This document shows, piece by piece, positions 1 through 9,641 of a stretch of 64,000 bases of DNA. The stretch lies in NCBI GenBank assembly GCA_031406385.1, contig JANOHI010000012.1, positions 7,873 to 71,872 of the forward strand, read 5' to 3'. The stretch is from JANLQX01 sp031406385. Lineage in GTDB: Bacteria; Actinomycetota; Acidimicrobiia; Acidimicrobiales; JANYDT01. Positions within the stretch are counted from its first letter, which is position 1; each line of letters starts with the position of its first letter. The translations under genes were made by a program, and so were the position numbers. The notes beneath the pieces were generated by a model. It was not told the origin of the DNA. It saw only the letters and a program-made list of their open reading frames with translations, and ran no database searches.

Positions 1-178
1 GGTACCGTCGGGCCGAGTGGAGATTGTGCGCGAGGTCCTTGCCTTCATCGATGGAAGTCGTTCCCGGGCGGACATCGTGCAGGCGCTCGCTGGTCGAGTG
101 GGTACCGACTTCTCAACGGAAGCGCAGCTGGACAGGTTTGTGGGCAACTGCATTGAGCTCACGAGAGCGTTGACGTGA
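1..178 (+). CDS. C-terminal fragment, possible PqqD/RRE-like (lasso B1) protein
   Basis: The open frame enters from the left edge and stops at TGA 176-178, leaving about 58 residues. The visible part reads EIVREVLAFIDGSRSRADIV, then ALAGRVGTDFSTEAQLDRF. This resembles the C-terminal winged-helix half of PqqD-type RiPP recognition elements, where a 'V...LDG.RT..EIV.AL' helix is followed by an acidic helix. The next genes are a kinase, a B2 protease and a cyclase, so a B1 protein here would complete the set. The N-terminal beta strands that would prove it are outside the window. Other winged-helix C-termini, for example methyltransferase regulatory domains, look similar, so the call is tentative. 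Confidence 0.4.
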   Translation, partial: VPSGRVEIVREVLAFIDGSRSRADIVQALAGRVGTDFSTEAQLDRFVGNCIELTRALT

Positions 179-200
179 TCGTTCGCCGGCGGCGGTAGCA

Positions 201-1106
201 GTGAGAGTCGACGCCACGGTCATCGGCGCCGGTGGAGTTCACATCGCGCAACGCGGCGCAGCTGCTCCCGAGCGGAAGGGCGCGCTCCGTGTGGGTCCCG
301 TCGCCGCTGTTCGTCAGCCGATCGACGCCCCGATCGAATCGCAGCGCGCAGACCATGTCGTGTGGCGTCGCCTCTGGGCAGGCTCTGGTCGCCTGGTCAT
401 CGACTTTGTAGGACTTGCGATCGTGCAGATCGACGATGCTGACGGACTGGTGACGTTCGACCGCGCCTTGCCTGCCGACGTTGAGCAACATCTTCTGCTC
501 GATCAGGTACTGCCCCTCGTGCTCGCACGGCGCGGACACCTCGTGTTGCATGGGGCACTGATCAGCCTTGCGGGACGCGGGGTCGTGCTCATCGGCGCAT
601 CAGGCGCGGGAAAGTCGACTCTCTCTGCGTTTGCGTGGACGCGGGGTTGGTCGGTCGGGGGAGATGACGGAACTGTTCTCAGCACAACTCGGCCGCCTCG
701 CGCCGAGCCAACGTACGCCACCGTGCGCCTCACGGACGAAGGCGCAGCTCTCCTGGGATTCGACCAAAGTGGGGCGCCCACCGTCGTTGGGAAGACTCGC
801 TTCCAAGGAGATTCGGAGCGTGGACTGCTGTCAGACAGCGTCACGGTCGATCTGATCGCGGCCATTGAGCCGACGACCGACGGCTCCGCTGCTCGGATGG
901 AATCCATCCGCGGAGTTGCTGCCCATGCGATGCTTTTTTCATCGACGTTCCATGCCGACGTCGCGATAACGGGCAATCTGCCGACGGTCATGGCTGACCT
1001 CGGCCACGTCGTCGAGACGACACGGATTGGGCGGTTGTTCGTGCCCCGCGGAATTGACGGCCTATCGGCTGCGGAACGCGTTCTGCGCCTCGAGCTCGCG
1101 CGCTGA
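201..1106 (+). CDS. HprK-like serine kinase, lasso-peptide tailoring type
   Basis: A 301-residue protein with a P-loop GASGAGKST at about residues 132-140 after an LHGAL strand, and GGDDGTVL shortly after it. This is the layout of the HPr kinase/phosphorylase C-terminal domain and of the HprK-like kinases in lasso-peptide and exopolysaccharide loci. In the lasso peptide paeninodin such a kinase phosphorylates the C-terminal residue of the precursor. The start is GTG 201; no strong ribosome site is visible. The stop overlaps the ATG of the B2 gene by one base (TGATG at 1104-1108), so the two are coupled. The peptide is the likely substrate by context; the sequence alone does not exclude another protein. 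Confidence 0.75.
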   Translation: MRVDATVIGAGGVHIAQRGAAAPERKGALRVGPVAAVRQPIDAPIESQRADHVVWRRLWAGSGRLVIDFVGLAIVQIDDADGLVTFDRALPADVEQHLLLDQVLPLVLARRGHLVLHGALISLAGRGVVLIGASGAGKSTLSAFAWTRGWSVGGDDGTVLSTTRPPRAEPTYATVRLTDEGAALLGFDQSGAPTVVGKTRFQGDSERGLLSDSVTVDLIAAIEPTTDGSAARMESIRGVAAHAMLFSSTFHADVAITGNLPTVMADLGHVVETTRIGRLFVPRGIDGLSAAERVLRLELAR

Positions 1107-1564
1107 TGTTGTTGCCGCGTTGGGTGGCCGTCAAACGATTCGTCCACGAACTATCCAAAACGACCCGGATGAGCGCGGTCCGCGCCGTCGGCGATGGATG
1201 CGTTGTCGCCGTCACGATGAAGCGCCGGGGAGTGCGACCACTTCTGACCGGTTTGGGCAGTCGCGGCGACGTCATCGATCCGCTCCGGGCACGGCGTGTC
1301 GCCCACGCGGCTGATGCGGGGCTGGGCCTCGTTCCCGTGCGCCCGACCTGTCTGCGACGCTCCTTGGTGCTGCTTCGGGAGTTGCGGCGGCTCGGGCTGG
1401 CCGGGACCTTGCATGTCGGCGTGAGGAGCGAGAATGGAGTGGTGCTGGCGCATGCGTGGATACAGGTCGGCGACGAAGTGGTCAACGATGACCGCGCAGT
1501 CACGGACCGTTTCTCGTCGATCGCAGCCGGGGAGCTCGAAGACCTTCTGCCCCGGTTCACATGA
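1106..1564 (+). CDS. Lasso peptide biosynthesis B2 protein (leader peptidase)
   Basis: A 152-residue protein with the transglutaminase-like Cys-His-Asp protease signature of lasso B2 enzymes: PTCLRRSLVLLREL (Cys about 82), LAHAWIQVG (His about 116) and VVNDD (Asp about 128). Length matches the family (about 140-150). Its role is to cut the leader from the precursor after recognition by a B1/PqqD protein, in the cytoplasm, just before cyclisation. Start ATG 1106 overlaps the kinase stop; its own TGA (1562-1564) overlaps the cyclase ATG 1561 as ATGA. The three genes are therefore translationally coupled. Confidence 0.85.
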   Translation: MLLPRWVAVKRFVHELSKTTRMSAVRAVGDGCVVAVTMKRRGVRPLLTGLGSRGDVIDPLRARRVAHAADAGLGLVPVRPTCLRRSLVLLRELRRLGLAGTLHVGVRSENGVVLAHAWIQVGDEVVNDDRAVTDRFSSIAAGELEDLLPRFT

Positions 1565-3285
1565 GCTTCACGATCGCGACGGCGCGGGGGAGCCGGGCCG
1601 TGGAGGCGCTGAGGACCACCAACGCCCAGCAGGTGGACCAGGGAAGTGTCGCCGTTGTGCAGCACGGAGACGCGGCGGTCGCGTGGTCGACGACCTGTCT
1701 TTGGGTCGACGTTCACGACGACGGCGACGTGCTCGTTCTGGTTGACGGCATCTTTCACGGCCAGATCGCCCGACGTGGGCGCGCGGCAGCGGTTGCCGAG
1801 CGTTTTCGGGCCGTCGGTGACCGCTTCGCCGCCGGTCTTCTTGGCGATTTCGTCGTCGTCGTGCTCGACAAGAACCGACGACGCATGCTGGAGGCCAGGG
1901 ATCCCCTGGGCGTACGACCCTGGTATCAGTCCGACAGCGGCCGTCTGCACGCTGCCGCATCTGACGTTGCGTCGCTCGTCAACCTCTCCTGGGTGAACAC
2001 GCAGATCAACGAACGACAGGCGATCGAATATCTCGCGAATGTCTGGCTGAGCCGTGGCGAAACGCTGTATGCCGGCGTCCGGACGCTCGCGCCCGGCGCC
2101 ACGTGGGTGTCGCGGACGGACGGAGGCGACACGTTCGCGCACCATCGTTGGGATGTGGAGCCCGATGTTGCCATCACTTGGGACGATGCCGCAGAACGGT
2201 GCCGGTCCGTGCTGGATGAGGTCGTGAAGGATCGATTGGATGGATCGTTCCCGGCGACATGCGAGCTGAGCGGCGGTCTCGATTCGTCAGCAGTTGTCGG
2301 AACCGTTGTTGGCTTGGACCAACCCGATCTTTTGGCGGGCAGGCTGCTGTTCGACGGACCGACTGCCGACGAACGGGAATACTCGACTGCCGTGATCGAC
2401 CACTGGCACGTGGACTCGATTGGGATGCCGCCGTGGATACCGACGCCTGCGGAATGGGACCAATTGACGCGTCAGCTCTGTCGACCTGCTCCGGCGCCGA
2501 ACTTCGTGATGTTCGAAGGCCTGCATGGAGCCATGCTTGCCAAGGGCCGCCCGGAATGCCTGACAGGGCTCGGTGGCGACGACGCGTTTGTCGCCATGGG
2601 GAACGGGAGCCGGATCGTCAGCTCGTTCCAATTGCGTCAATACAGAACGTTGCGCCAAGTCGCTGCCTGGACGGTGCGCAATCCGCGCGAGTCGTGGCGT
2701 GAGGCCGTTCGTCCGACGTTGCGTCGCTTCTTTCCCAACGACAGCACGCCTCCGTGGGTTCGTAAGGAGGCCGCCGAAGAGGCCGGAATCACCGAACTGC
2801 TCCGGCAGCGACCCCGCGCTGTCAGCGGCATCGCCGCCATCGACGAGCGCCTCGCCAACGTGACATCGGGGTATGACGCCTCGATCCTGGAAGAAGCGGC
2901 GGCCATTCAGGATGTGACCGGCCGTCGAGCCTCACACCCGTTCCTCGACCCTCGAATGATTACGGCGACTTACGGCCTCAATCCATGGTGGCCGACGTAT
3001 GGGGGACATACCAGAGCGCTTGAGGTCGCGGCGTTCGCCGACCTCCTCCCCCCGCTCGTCAGCGGAAGGCGGACAAAAGCCGAGTTCTCCGAGGTCTTCT
3101 GGGCGCTGCGCCCGGACGAGGCTGAGGCTTTGAAACTCCGCGACGGAGTGCTAGCGGCCGCCGGTTGGCTCGATCGGACAGGCTTTGATGCGCTGTTGCG
3201 CAGCGCCTACGCCGGCGACCCATGGTCTGCGATACCACTTGCCCAGTGTGTTGCCTTGGACCGGTGGCTGACACAAACCCTGTAG
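1561..3285 (+). CDS. Lasso cyclase, asparagine synthase-like (C protein)
   Basis: 574 residues in asparagine-synthetase-B architecture. The N-terminal half is a degenerate glutaminase fold that starts MSFTIA and lacks the catalytic Cys2, as lasso cyclases do. The C-terminal half carries the ATP-pyrophosphatase loop SGGLDSS at about 237-243 and TGLGGDDAF further on. Lasso cyclases adenylate the Asp/Glu side chain of the core peptide and close a macrolactam with the new N-terminus. The gene is coupled to B2 (ATGA) and runs convergent to the precursor gene 28 bp downstream. Asparagine synthetase for amino-acid metabolism is unlikely given the missing Cys2 and the neighbours. Confidence 0.85.
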   Translation: MSFTIATARGSRAVEALRTTNAQQVDQGSVAVVQHGDAAVAWSTTCLWVDVHDDGDVLVLVDGIFHGQIARRGRAAAVAERFRAVGDRFAAGLLGDFVVVVLDKNRRRMLEARDPLGVRPWYQSDSGRLHAAASDVASLVNLSWVNTQINERQAIEYLANVWLSRGETLYAGVRTLAPGATWVSRTDGGDTFAHHRWDVEPDVAITWDDAAERCRSVLDEVVKDRLDGSFPATCELSGGLDSSAVVGTVVGLDQPDLLAGRLLFDGPTADEREYSTAVIDHWHVDSIGMPPWIPTPAEWDQLTRQLCRPAPAPNFVMFEGLHGAMLAKGRPECLTGLGGDDAFVAMGNGSRIVSSFQLRQYRTLRQVAAWTVRNPRESWREAVRPTLRRFFPNDSTPPWVRKEAAEEAGITELLRQRPRAVSGIAAIDERLANVTSGYDASILEEAAAIQDVTGRRASHPFLDPRMITATYGLNPWWPTYGGHTRALEVAAFADLLPPLVSGRRTKAEFSEVFWALRPDEAEALKLRDGVLAAAGWLDRTGFDALLRSAYAGDPWSAIPLAQCVALDRWLTQTL

Positions 3286-3313
3286 GAGTCAGCGAGACGA
3301 CGGTAATTGTCGG

Positions 3314-3457
3314 CTACGGCCCGCTTTGGCCACAGTCGCTCATTCCGCCGACCTGAGTGACGTTCATACCGCCGCCGTCCGGGCAGCTGCCGCCCTGACC
3401 AAGGGTGAGGCTGCTGAGGGTACCGAACCGCTTCAGTGTGGGTGTCTTATATACCAT
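3314..3457 (-). CDS. Lasso peptide precursor A1
   Basis: A 47-residue peptide. The leader MVYKTPTLKRFGTLSSLTL holds the YxxPxLxxxG motif (Tyr3, Pro6, Leu8, Gly12) and the conserved Thr at the penultimate leader position (Thr18). The predicted core starts GQGGSCPDGGG, so Gly1 and Asp8 could form an eight-residue ring. The tail runs to ...MSDCGQSGP, giving a 28-residue core with Cys6 and Cys23, able in principle to form a ring-tail disulfide. The ATG at 3457 is chosen over an upstream in-frame start at 3538 because AGGAGA stands six bases before it and the leader motif begins at once. It lies downstream of the exporter on the same strand. Confidence 0.8.
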   Translation of the reverse strand: MVYKTPTLKRFGTLSSLTLGQGGSCPDGGGMNVTQVGGMSDCGQSGP

Positions 3458-3564
3458 GAGAGTCTCCTGGTCGACGATGATGAAACGACCATACCTGAAC
3501 CGGCCACTCTCCGCAACTGATTTTTGTTGTTCAAGCACACACTGCGTTCCGACGCAGCCTCATA

Positions 3565-5517
3565 TCAGACCGGCTGTTCGGGCTGGTAGGCCGCCGCCTG
3601 GAGATTGAACAACCGGGCGTAGGTGCCATCGAGTTCGAGCAGCGCCCGATGCGTTCCCGACTCCACGATGTGTCCGGCGTCCAACACATAGATGCGGTCG
3701 GCGCTCGAGACGGTGCTGAACCGATGGGAGATCACAATGACGGCCTTGCCCGCGCACAGCTGCCGAAGGCTGCCGAACAGCGCGGCTTCAGCGTCGGGGT
3801 CAAGCGACGATGACGGTTCGTCCAAGACGACCAGTGCAGCCTTGCGGAAGAAGGCTCGGGCAATTGCGACCCGCTGCCATTGGCCCAACGAGAGGTCGCG
3901 TCCGCCCGTGAACTGGGGGGCAAGAAGTGTGTCGTATCCGGCCGGGAATTCCTCGAGGAAGTCAGCCGCTCCGGCGTCGCGTGCGGCCTCCCTCACCGCT
4001 TCTCGATCATCGGCGTGCTGCCACCGCCCGAAGCCGATGTTCTCCGCTGCCGAGAAGAAGAAGCGGGTGTAGTCCTGGAAGACGAAGGCCACATGTTCGC
4101 GGACGCTCACGTCGTCCATCTGCTGAACATCTGAACCGTTCCACGACACCGTTCCGCGGTCTGCGACATACAGGCCGCCGAGCAGCTTGGCGAGGGTGGT
4201 CTTTCCAGACCCATTGGCCCCGACCAGTGCGATGACTTCACCCGTTCGAACGGTGACGTTCACGTCGACGACAGCGTCGTTCGGAGCATTGGGATAGCGA
4301 AACCCGAGTCGGTCGCTGCGAACGGTGAGCGGTTCGTCGGCGGCAAGATCGAAATGTGCTCGAGCGCTCATCTCGGCCTGACGATTGGCGGCGTCGCCGA
4401 GGAATCGGTCGACCTCGTGGAGGAAGGTTGTGCACTCGAAGATCATGCCGAATCCGCCGATGAGTGATTGCGCTCGTTGCGCCAAGAGCACGATGGCAGC
4501 GGCAGCGACCGCACTTTCGGCGATGGTAATCGTGCCCTCGTCGAGGAGGCGGATGAGGATCGCAAGCGTGCCGCCCATCACCACTGCGCTGATCAGCCGA
4601 GCGATCGTTCCGATCGCGAAGCGGCGGCGCCCAACTTCGCGAAGCCGCTTGATTCGGGCCGACCACAGCCCTGAGTGTCGGCTGGTGAGGTACGACGCAA
4701 GGTTGTAGCCCCGGACCTCCTTGGCGGTGTCCTTCTGACTCAAGAGGTGAAGGAGGTAGTGGCGCTGTCGCGAGACTTCGGTCTGCTCGACCTCGAAATC
4801 GATGTTCAACAGTGTTGCCGCACGCGTCGCCAGCACGATCGGAAGCGATCCCGCAAGGGCCACGAACAACAGCGCGGGTTGGATCATCGCCAGCGTGATG
4901 GCCACGGCAACCATGGCCAGCAGCGACCCGACCATGCCGATCAACGCCGTTGCGAGTTGCATAGGCCGAAACGTCGAGTTGGCGAGGACTCGCTCGAGCC
5001 GGTTGTGAAACGCCGAGCGGTCGAAGTCGATCAGGTCGGCTGCGGACGCAGCGCGCACAACGTCCTCCTGTGCCTCGCGAGCGAGCAGATCGGTGACCAC
5101 CTTTTGCAGCTCCCCGCGCGCCAAGTTGATGATCGCCGAGATCGTGAGCAGGACAACGACGACCATGGCCCATGGCAGAGCGTCGCCGGCATCGGCGGTC
5201 TTGCCGAGGTTGACAACTCTGGTGAGGAGTTGACGAATCGCTAGGAGCTGAGCGGCCGCCAGCAGCGAGCTGACGAGCTGAAGGACGGCGACAGCGACGA
5301 ACTCCCGCCTCGCGGCGCGCATGATCAACCGTAGGGACGACCGGAGCAAGGCAGGGAACGCTCGGAGCGAGCGTTTCTGCCGAAGGTCGACGAGCTCGTC
5401 GTACGTGAAGGTGTCTAGGTCCAACGGTTCGGGTGCGGCCGCGGTAGTCGCGCCTGAGGAATTGGCCGAAGCATCCTCGGCAGTTCCGGAGACGCCGCTT
5501 TTCATAACGTTCGTCAC
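3565..5517 (-). CDS. ABC exporter, fused permease-ATPase (lasso D protein)
   Basis: 650 residues. The N-terminal half is a six-helix exporter membrane domain (hydrophobic stretches such as FVAVAVLQLVSSLLAAAQLL and ISAVVMGGTLAILIRLL). The ATPase half has Walker A ALVGANGSGKTTL, signature LSLGQWQRVAIARAF, Walker B ALVVLDEPSSSLD and the H-loop VIVISHRFSTV. It likely exports the mature peptide and gives self-immunity, as lasso D proteins do. No peptidase C39 domain is present. The start may be GTG 5517 or the internal ATG 5505. The last 75 residues closely match an ABC relic at 21700-21921. Confidence 0.85.
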   Translation of the reverse strand: MTNVMKSGVSGTAEDASANSSGATTAAAPEPLDLDTFTYDELVDLRQKRSLRAFPALLRSSLRLIMRAARREFVAVAVLQLVSSLLAAAQLLAIRQLLTRVVNLGKTADAGDALPWAMVVVVLLTISAIINLARGELQKVVTDLLAREAQEDVVRAASAADLIDFDRSAFHNRLERVLANSTFRPMQLATALIGMVGSLLAMVAVAITLAMIQPALLFVALAGSLPIVLATRAATLLNIDFEVEQTEVSRQRHYLLHLLSQKDTAKEVRGYNLASYLTSRHSGLWSARIKRLREVGRRRFAIGTIARLISAVVMGGTLAILIRLLDEGTITIAESAVAAAAIVLLAQRAQSLIGGFGMIFECTTFLHEVDRFLGDAANRQAEMSARAHFDLAADEPLTVRSDRLGFRYPNAPNDAVVDVNVTVRTGEVIALVGANGSGKTTLAKLLGGLYVADRGTVSWNGSDVQQMDDVSVREHVAFVFQDYTRFFFSAAENIGFGRWQHADDREAVREAARDAGAADFLEEFPAGYDTLLAPQFTGGRDLSLGQWQRVAIARAFFRKAALVVLDEPSSSLDPDAEAALFGSLRQLCAGKAVIVISHRFSTVSSADRIYVLDAGHIVESGTHRALLELDGTYARLFNLQAAAYQPEQPV

Positions 5518-5636
5518 GGTAGTTCACGAAGGTCGAATGGCACAGGCGACGGGAACCCGAGGAATGAGCAGCCGTGCCTCTTAAGTGAAGAGCGGGTGTC
5601 GCCGATGTTGCCTTCACCTGCGTTGGAACGAGTGGT

Positions 5637-8600
5637 ATGAGCATCGATAGGCGAACCGGAAACCCACTGTCGAAAGCGCCGAGAGGCCTATGGCTCGGTG
5701 TGATCACCTTGGTTGCCCTGGCCACGCTCATTCCTGTCATTGACTCAATCGTCAGCACAGTTCGCGTCTCCGCAGCGGCGCCTGAGAGCACTCAGGCTTC
5801 ACCGGCGGTGTTGACTCCCTCGCCCTATTCGGTCGCCCCATGCGGTGTGCTTCGTCCTGCAGATGAGCCCAGTTCCCCGACAATCGTTCTGAAACCCCGT
5901 GTCGTATCGGCGTCGATACGCCCCGATGCGATGGTGTCGTTCGACTCCGGCCTCGTCCTCGTCGATGGTGCAGGTTCGAAGATGATGGGACTCGCCACCG
6001 ACGGTACGGTGCGCTGGTCCTATGCGACCAACACCGATTCTTCAGCCGGGGATAGAGGTTCGCTCGCAGTCGACCCATCCGGTTCGACCTACCGGGTGAA
6101 GTACCCGAACGAAGTGCTGAAGCTGAGCCCGACCGGACAAACGCTGTGGACCGCCACCCTCAGCTCGCCAATCGCACGAATCTTCGGAACAGTAGTGCAG
6201 GGAACGTGGCGTGTTGTAGTCGTCACTTCAACATCGACCCGAGTGCTTTCGATGGCAGGCGCTGACGTTGGCTCAGCACCCGTCAGCGGACGCAGCTCTA
6301 CACCGACCGGGGACGGCGGACTGTTGGTCAGCGACGGTACGTACGTCCGAAAGTACCGTCCATCATTCGTCCCTCAATCGGTGTTCGGGTCCCCATACAA
6401 GGACAACGACCCCATGCCTGAAGGGGCTCCGTTGCACTTCTACCAGCAAGGTGACGCGGTCGAGCTGCTTGACGGCCGAATCCTCGTGGGCGACGGAGGT
6501 TGGGGAGTTTGGTTGGTGGACAGCCGAGGGCTCGTTCTCGGTCTCGTGCCCACCGCCGAGCTCGGTGGACTGACGGAACAGCCGAAACTCGTCATCATCG
6601 GAAGCGAGCTTTACTACACGGCGGGCGCCAAGTTCACAAACGATCAAAAGGTGCTGGCGCTGCCGATCAGCGACCTTGTTGCCCGCGCCGTCCAAAATGG
6701 TGGAGGCGCCCGACTGGGTTTCGGAGCTGGGCTCGTTACCTCGGTCGCAGGAAACTACTTCGCACCTGGATCGCCTGCGACGGTAGAGCTCGAGCTCGAC
6801 GCATGGTGGGGGAGCATCGGCGCCGCAAGCCTCCAGTACACCGTTCGTCGATCTTCCGAAGTGGCGGCCGACGCTCCCGCGATCACGCAATCCATGGCAA
6901 TCGCGCCAGGAGCTCGGCAAGCGTTAGCGCTTCCACCGCCCGTTCCGGGAGCATACGAAGTGGATGCTCGTTTGCTCGTCGACGGAACACCGGTTGGAGC
7001 TACCTGCCTCCACTACGCGATCGGTGCACCGGGACATTCACTGAACATGGCAACGCTTCCGCCCGGCGCAGATGCCGGTGGACCGAGTGGTCCCCGGGGT
7101 GTCGCTTTGGCTGATGAGCTCGGAACTGGCTCGCACCGGATTACGTTGCATTGGAACCGGTTGCTCGACCCCGCCGGCCTCACGACATTTGACAACTATG
7201 ACGCCGAGATCAAGGCCGCCGCAGCCGAGTCGGCAAGGCGGGGAGTGCCATTTAGCGTTCAGCTGGGTGAGGGCGGCGTTGAACGAGCATTCGTCGACAA
7301 CGGCACATGGGAGAACCGGACCCGCGAGGTCGTGGCTCATTGGGCGCCGTACGTCGACTATTGGGAGGCCTGGAACGAACCGAACATCACCTTCGGGTCA
7401 GCCGCGGCGTATGTGGATCAAGTTCTCGTACCCTTTCGGCGAGCTGTTCGAGCAGCAGATCCCGGGGCAAGAGTGATCGGCGGCTCTCCGGTCGGCATGT
7501 CGATTCAGTATTTTCGCGAGATTGGCCAGGCTGGCGGTTTCAATTCGATGGATATCGTGGCCATCCATCCATACACCGGGCACAATAGATCCTGGGAAGA
7601 GGAGGGCGTGCCGGGTCGGATCCAAGAGCTCAAGGCGATTCTGACAAGTAACGGCAAGAGTGCGATGCCGATCTGGATAACCGAGTTTGCATTTTGGTCG
7701 AATGGTCCGGCCAACTGGTTCGCCCAAGCAGATAAGAGTGCGCGTGTTGTCATCTGGAACAAAGCACTGGCCAGCGGCGTGTGGCAGTATTTCCTCCCCG
7801 AAGGTAGTTGGGGAAATGATGGTGTGACGTTTTCGGCAATCGAGACCGGTGGCCCGGTGAAGCCAGCCGCTCTTGCGCTCATGGAGACGAAGAACCAATT
7901 GACTGGACGCACCTTCTCCGGGTGGATTACGACGAACACTCCGCACACCTATGCTGCCCGCTTCGGTCCGGCGCCCGGCGGGAACGATCAGTTGGTTGTG
8001 CTCTGGGCGGACGACCAATCGTTGGATGGCACGCTGAGCACCGATCGAGCGCTCGACGCAACGCTCATCGACCAGTACGGAGCGAGCGGACCCCTCGCCC
8101 TATCGGAAACGGAAACGAAGCTTACGTTCCGGTCATCGGTGCAGTATGTGCGACTTCCCGCCGACGCCGATCTGAGTATCAGCGCGGGGTCCGCATGGGG
8201 CAAGAACCTGGCCGCAACCGAGGCGGGCGGCGTGGCGGTCGCCTCGAGTAGCAGCCCTTGGAACCCGCCGTCGGCCGCCATCGACGGCATCGCTGACGCT
8301 CGCGGCGTTGGAGAATTCCCTGGTTCACCCGCGTGGGCGTCGGCGGTTGGCGATCCGCTGCCAACGTTGACGGTCACGTTGTCACCATCGGCTTCTGTGA
8401 ACACGGTGTTGTTCTCGACTGCCGGTTTGGGGAGCGTGCTTTCCGGTGTGCGCGACATCGATGTTGAGGTCCAAGCGTCTGACGGCACGTGGGCGTATGT
8501 CGGCGGTGTGCGCGATCTGTTCTTCGAGCGCGCCTCTGCCATCACATTCCCAGCGAGAACCGCCAAGGCCGTGCGTCTCAAAGTCTTGCGGGTGAACTTC

Positions 8601-9641
8601 AGTGGTTATGCGGGAGGCGCAAAGCCTTGGTTCTGGCCGCCGCCGGGCAGCCCGGATCTCGAACTTCCGGGATACGCGCTCTATGGCCCGGCGATCATCC
8701 GAGAGCTCGAGGTGTATGCCGCGACAGCTACAGGCCCGGCGCCTGCGACGACCACGTCATCAAGCTCTACGACTACGACCTTCGGAACATCGACCACGAC
8801 GTCGCTGATCCCGCCGAGCACCACGAGCAGCACTGTGGCCCCTGCACCTTCTACGAGCGTGCTCACGGTTCCGGGTGTGGTGAGCACGATCGGACCGACG
8901 AGCTCTGTGGCGCCGTCAGTCACGCCGTCATCCATACCCTCGACAACGTCCACTTCGCTCACGCCGAGCAGTTCCACGTCAGCTCCACCGACCACGACCA
9001 CTGCACCGAGCTCGTCGACCACGACCACACCACCGACCACCACCACTGCACCGAGCACCACCACTGCACCGACCACGACCACACCGACCACGACCACTCC
9101 ACCGACCACGACCACTCCACCGACCACCAGCGCACCGACCACGACCACTCCGCCGGCCACGAGCGCACCGGCCCTGACAGTCCCGGTGTACGTGTACACG
9201 CCGCCCCCGGGACAGACGTCACTGAGGCTGCCGCCACTTTCGCCTCCCGAGCCCGTCGGGAATCCTGCTCCGCCATCCTCGACCAGTACGCCAACGACGA
9301 TCACGAGCATTCCCGAGCCTCTGGTCTTTGCCACGGGCCGTACCGATGTGATTGTGACAAACACCTTAAATGCCGCGGGAGTGACTTCGGCGGTGCCGAC
9401 CTCCACCAGCGCCAAGCGAAGGACATCCACGACGATTCCGTCGTTGCTCCCCCTGGTTCCGGCGCGCAAGGAATCCGCAAGCAAAACTCTTCCTCGCAAA
9501 GCGAGCCCGACAACGACGGCCCCGAAGGCCAAGAGGAAGGCCGCAGCGACCTCATCGCGCGCTGCGTCCCGCAAAGCCGTTCGCCAGACGACCCGGACCA
9601 CGTCTCGTTCAACAACACGCGTCTCCACTCCGAATCGCTGA
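5637..9641 (+). CDS. Secreted multidomain clan GH-A glycoside hydrolase with Thr/Pro-rich tail
   Basis: A 1334-residue exported protein. Residues about 16-45 form a signal anchor (WLGVITLVALATLIPVID). A repeat-rich beta-propeller-like part follows, then a TIM-barrel glycosidase domain with WEAWNEPN (acid/base Glu581) and PIWITEFAFWS (nucleophile Glu683). The spacing of about 100 residues fits clan GH-A enzymes such as GH39. A discoidin/F5-F8-type carbohydrate-binding domain lies at about 870-1020. A Thr/Ser/Pro linker covers about 1034-1200, and the C-terminus is very basic (KRKAAATSSRAASRKAVRQ). By context it may process the locus polysaccharide at the cell surface. Substrate cannot be read from sequence. 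Confidence 0.8.
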   Translation: MSIDRRTGNPLSKAPRGLWLGVITLVALATLIPVIDSIVSTVRVSAAAPESTQASPAVLTPSPYSVAPCGVLRPADEPSSPTIVLKPRVVSASIRPDAMVSFDSGLVLVDGAGSKMMGLATDGTVRWSYATNTDSSAGDRGSLAVDPSGSTYRVKYPNEVLKLSPTGQTLWTATLSSPIARIFGTVVQGTWRVVVVTSTSTRVLSMAGADVGSAPVSGRSSTPTGDGGLLVSDGTYVRKYRPSFVPQSVFGSPYKDNDPMPEGAPLHFYQQGDAVELLDGRILVGDGGWGVWLVDSRGLVLGLVPTAELGGLTEQPKLVIIGSELYYTAGAKFTNDQKVLALPISDLVARAVQNGGGARLGFGAGLVTSVAGNYFAPGSPATVELELDAWWGSIGAASLQYTVRRSSEVAADAPAITQSMAIAPGARQALALPPPVPGAYEVDARLLVDGTPVGATCLHYAIGAPGHSLNMATLPPGADAGGPSGPRGVALADELGTGSHRITLHWNRLLDPAGLTTFDNYDAEIKAAAAESARRGVPFSVQLGEGGVERAFVDNGTWENRTREVVAHWAPYVDYWEAWNEPNITFGSAAAYVDQVLVPFRRAVRAADPGARVIGGSPVGMSIQYFREIGQAGGFNSMDIVAIHPYTGHNRSWEEEGVPGRIQELKAILTSNGKSAMPIWITEFAFWSNGPANWFAQADKSARVVIWNKALASGVWQYFLPEGSWGNDGVTFSAIETGGPVKPAALALMETKNQLTGRTFSGWITTNTPHTYAARFGPAPGGNDQLVVLWADDQSLDGTLSTDRALDATLIDQYGASGPLALSETETKLTFRSSVQYVRLPADADLSISAGSAWGKNLAATEAGGVAVASSSSPWNPPSAAIDGIADARGVGEFPGSPAWASAVGDPLPTLTVTLSPSASVNTVLFSTAGLGSVLSGVRDIDVEVQASDGTWAYVGGVRDLFFERASAITFPARTAKAVRLKVLRVNFSGYAGGAKPWFWPPPGSPDLELPGYALYGPAIIRELEVYAATATGPAPATTTSSSSTTTTFGTSTTTSLIPPSTTSSTVAPAPSTSVLTVPGVVSTIGPTSSVAPSVTPSSIPSTTSTSLTPSSSTSAPPTTTTAPSSSTTTTPPTTTTAPSTTTAPTTTTPTTTTPPTTTTPPTTSAPTTTTPPATSAPALTVPVYVYTPPPGQTSLRLPPLSPPEPVGNPAPPSSTSTPTTITSIPEPLVFATGRTDVIVTNTLNAAGVTSAVPTSTSAKRRTSTTIPSLLPLVPARKESASKTLPRKASPTTTAPKAKRKAAATSSRAASRKAVRQTTRTTSRSTTRVSTPNR
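8740..9175 (+). repeat. Low-complexity ACC/ACG repeat coding Thr/Pro/Ser linker
   Basis: Degenerate short units built on ACCACGACCACT and CCGACCACC repeat in one reading frame and encode TTTT, PPTTT and APTTT runs of the glycosidase tail. The triplet bias opens long spurious frames on both strands. Such linkers in secreted actinobacterial proteins are typically wall-spanning and O-glycosylated. Confidence 0.8.

Noticed and set aside
8980..9175. CRISPR-like spacing of repeated ACCACGACCACT units
   Set aside because: The units are short, degenerate and codon-phased, with no unique spacers and no cas genes. It is linker-coding low complexity.
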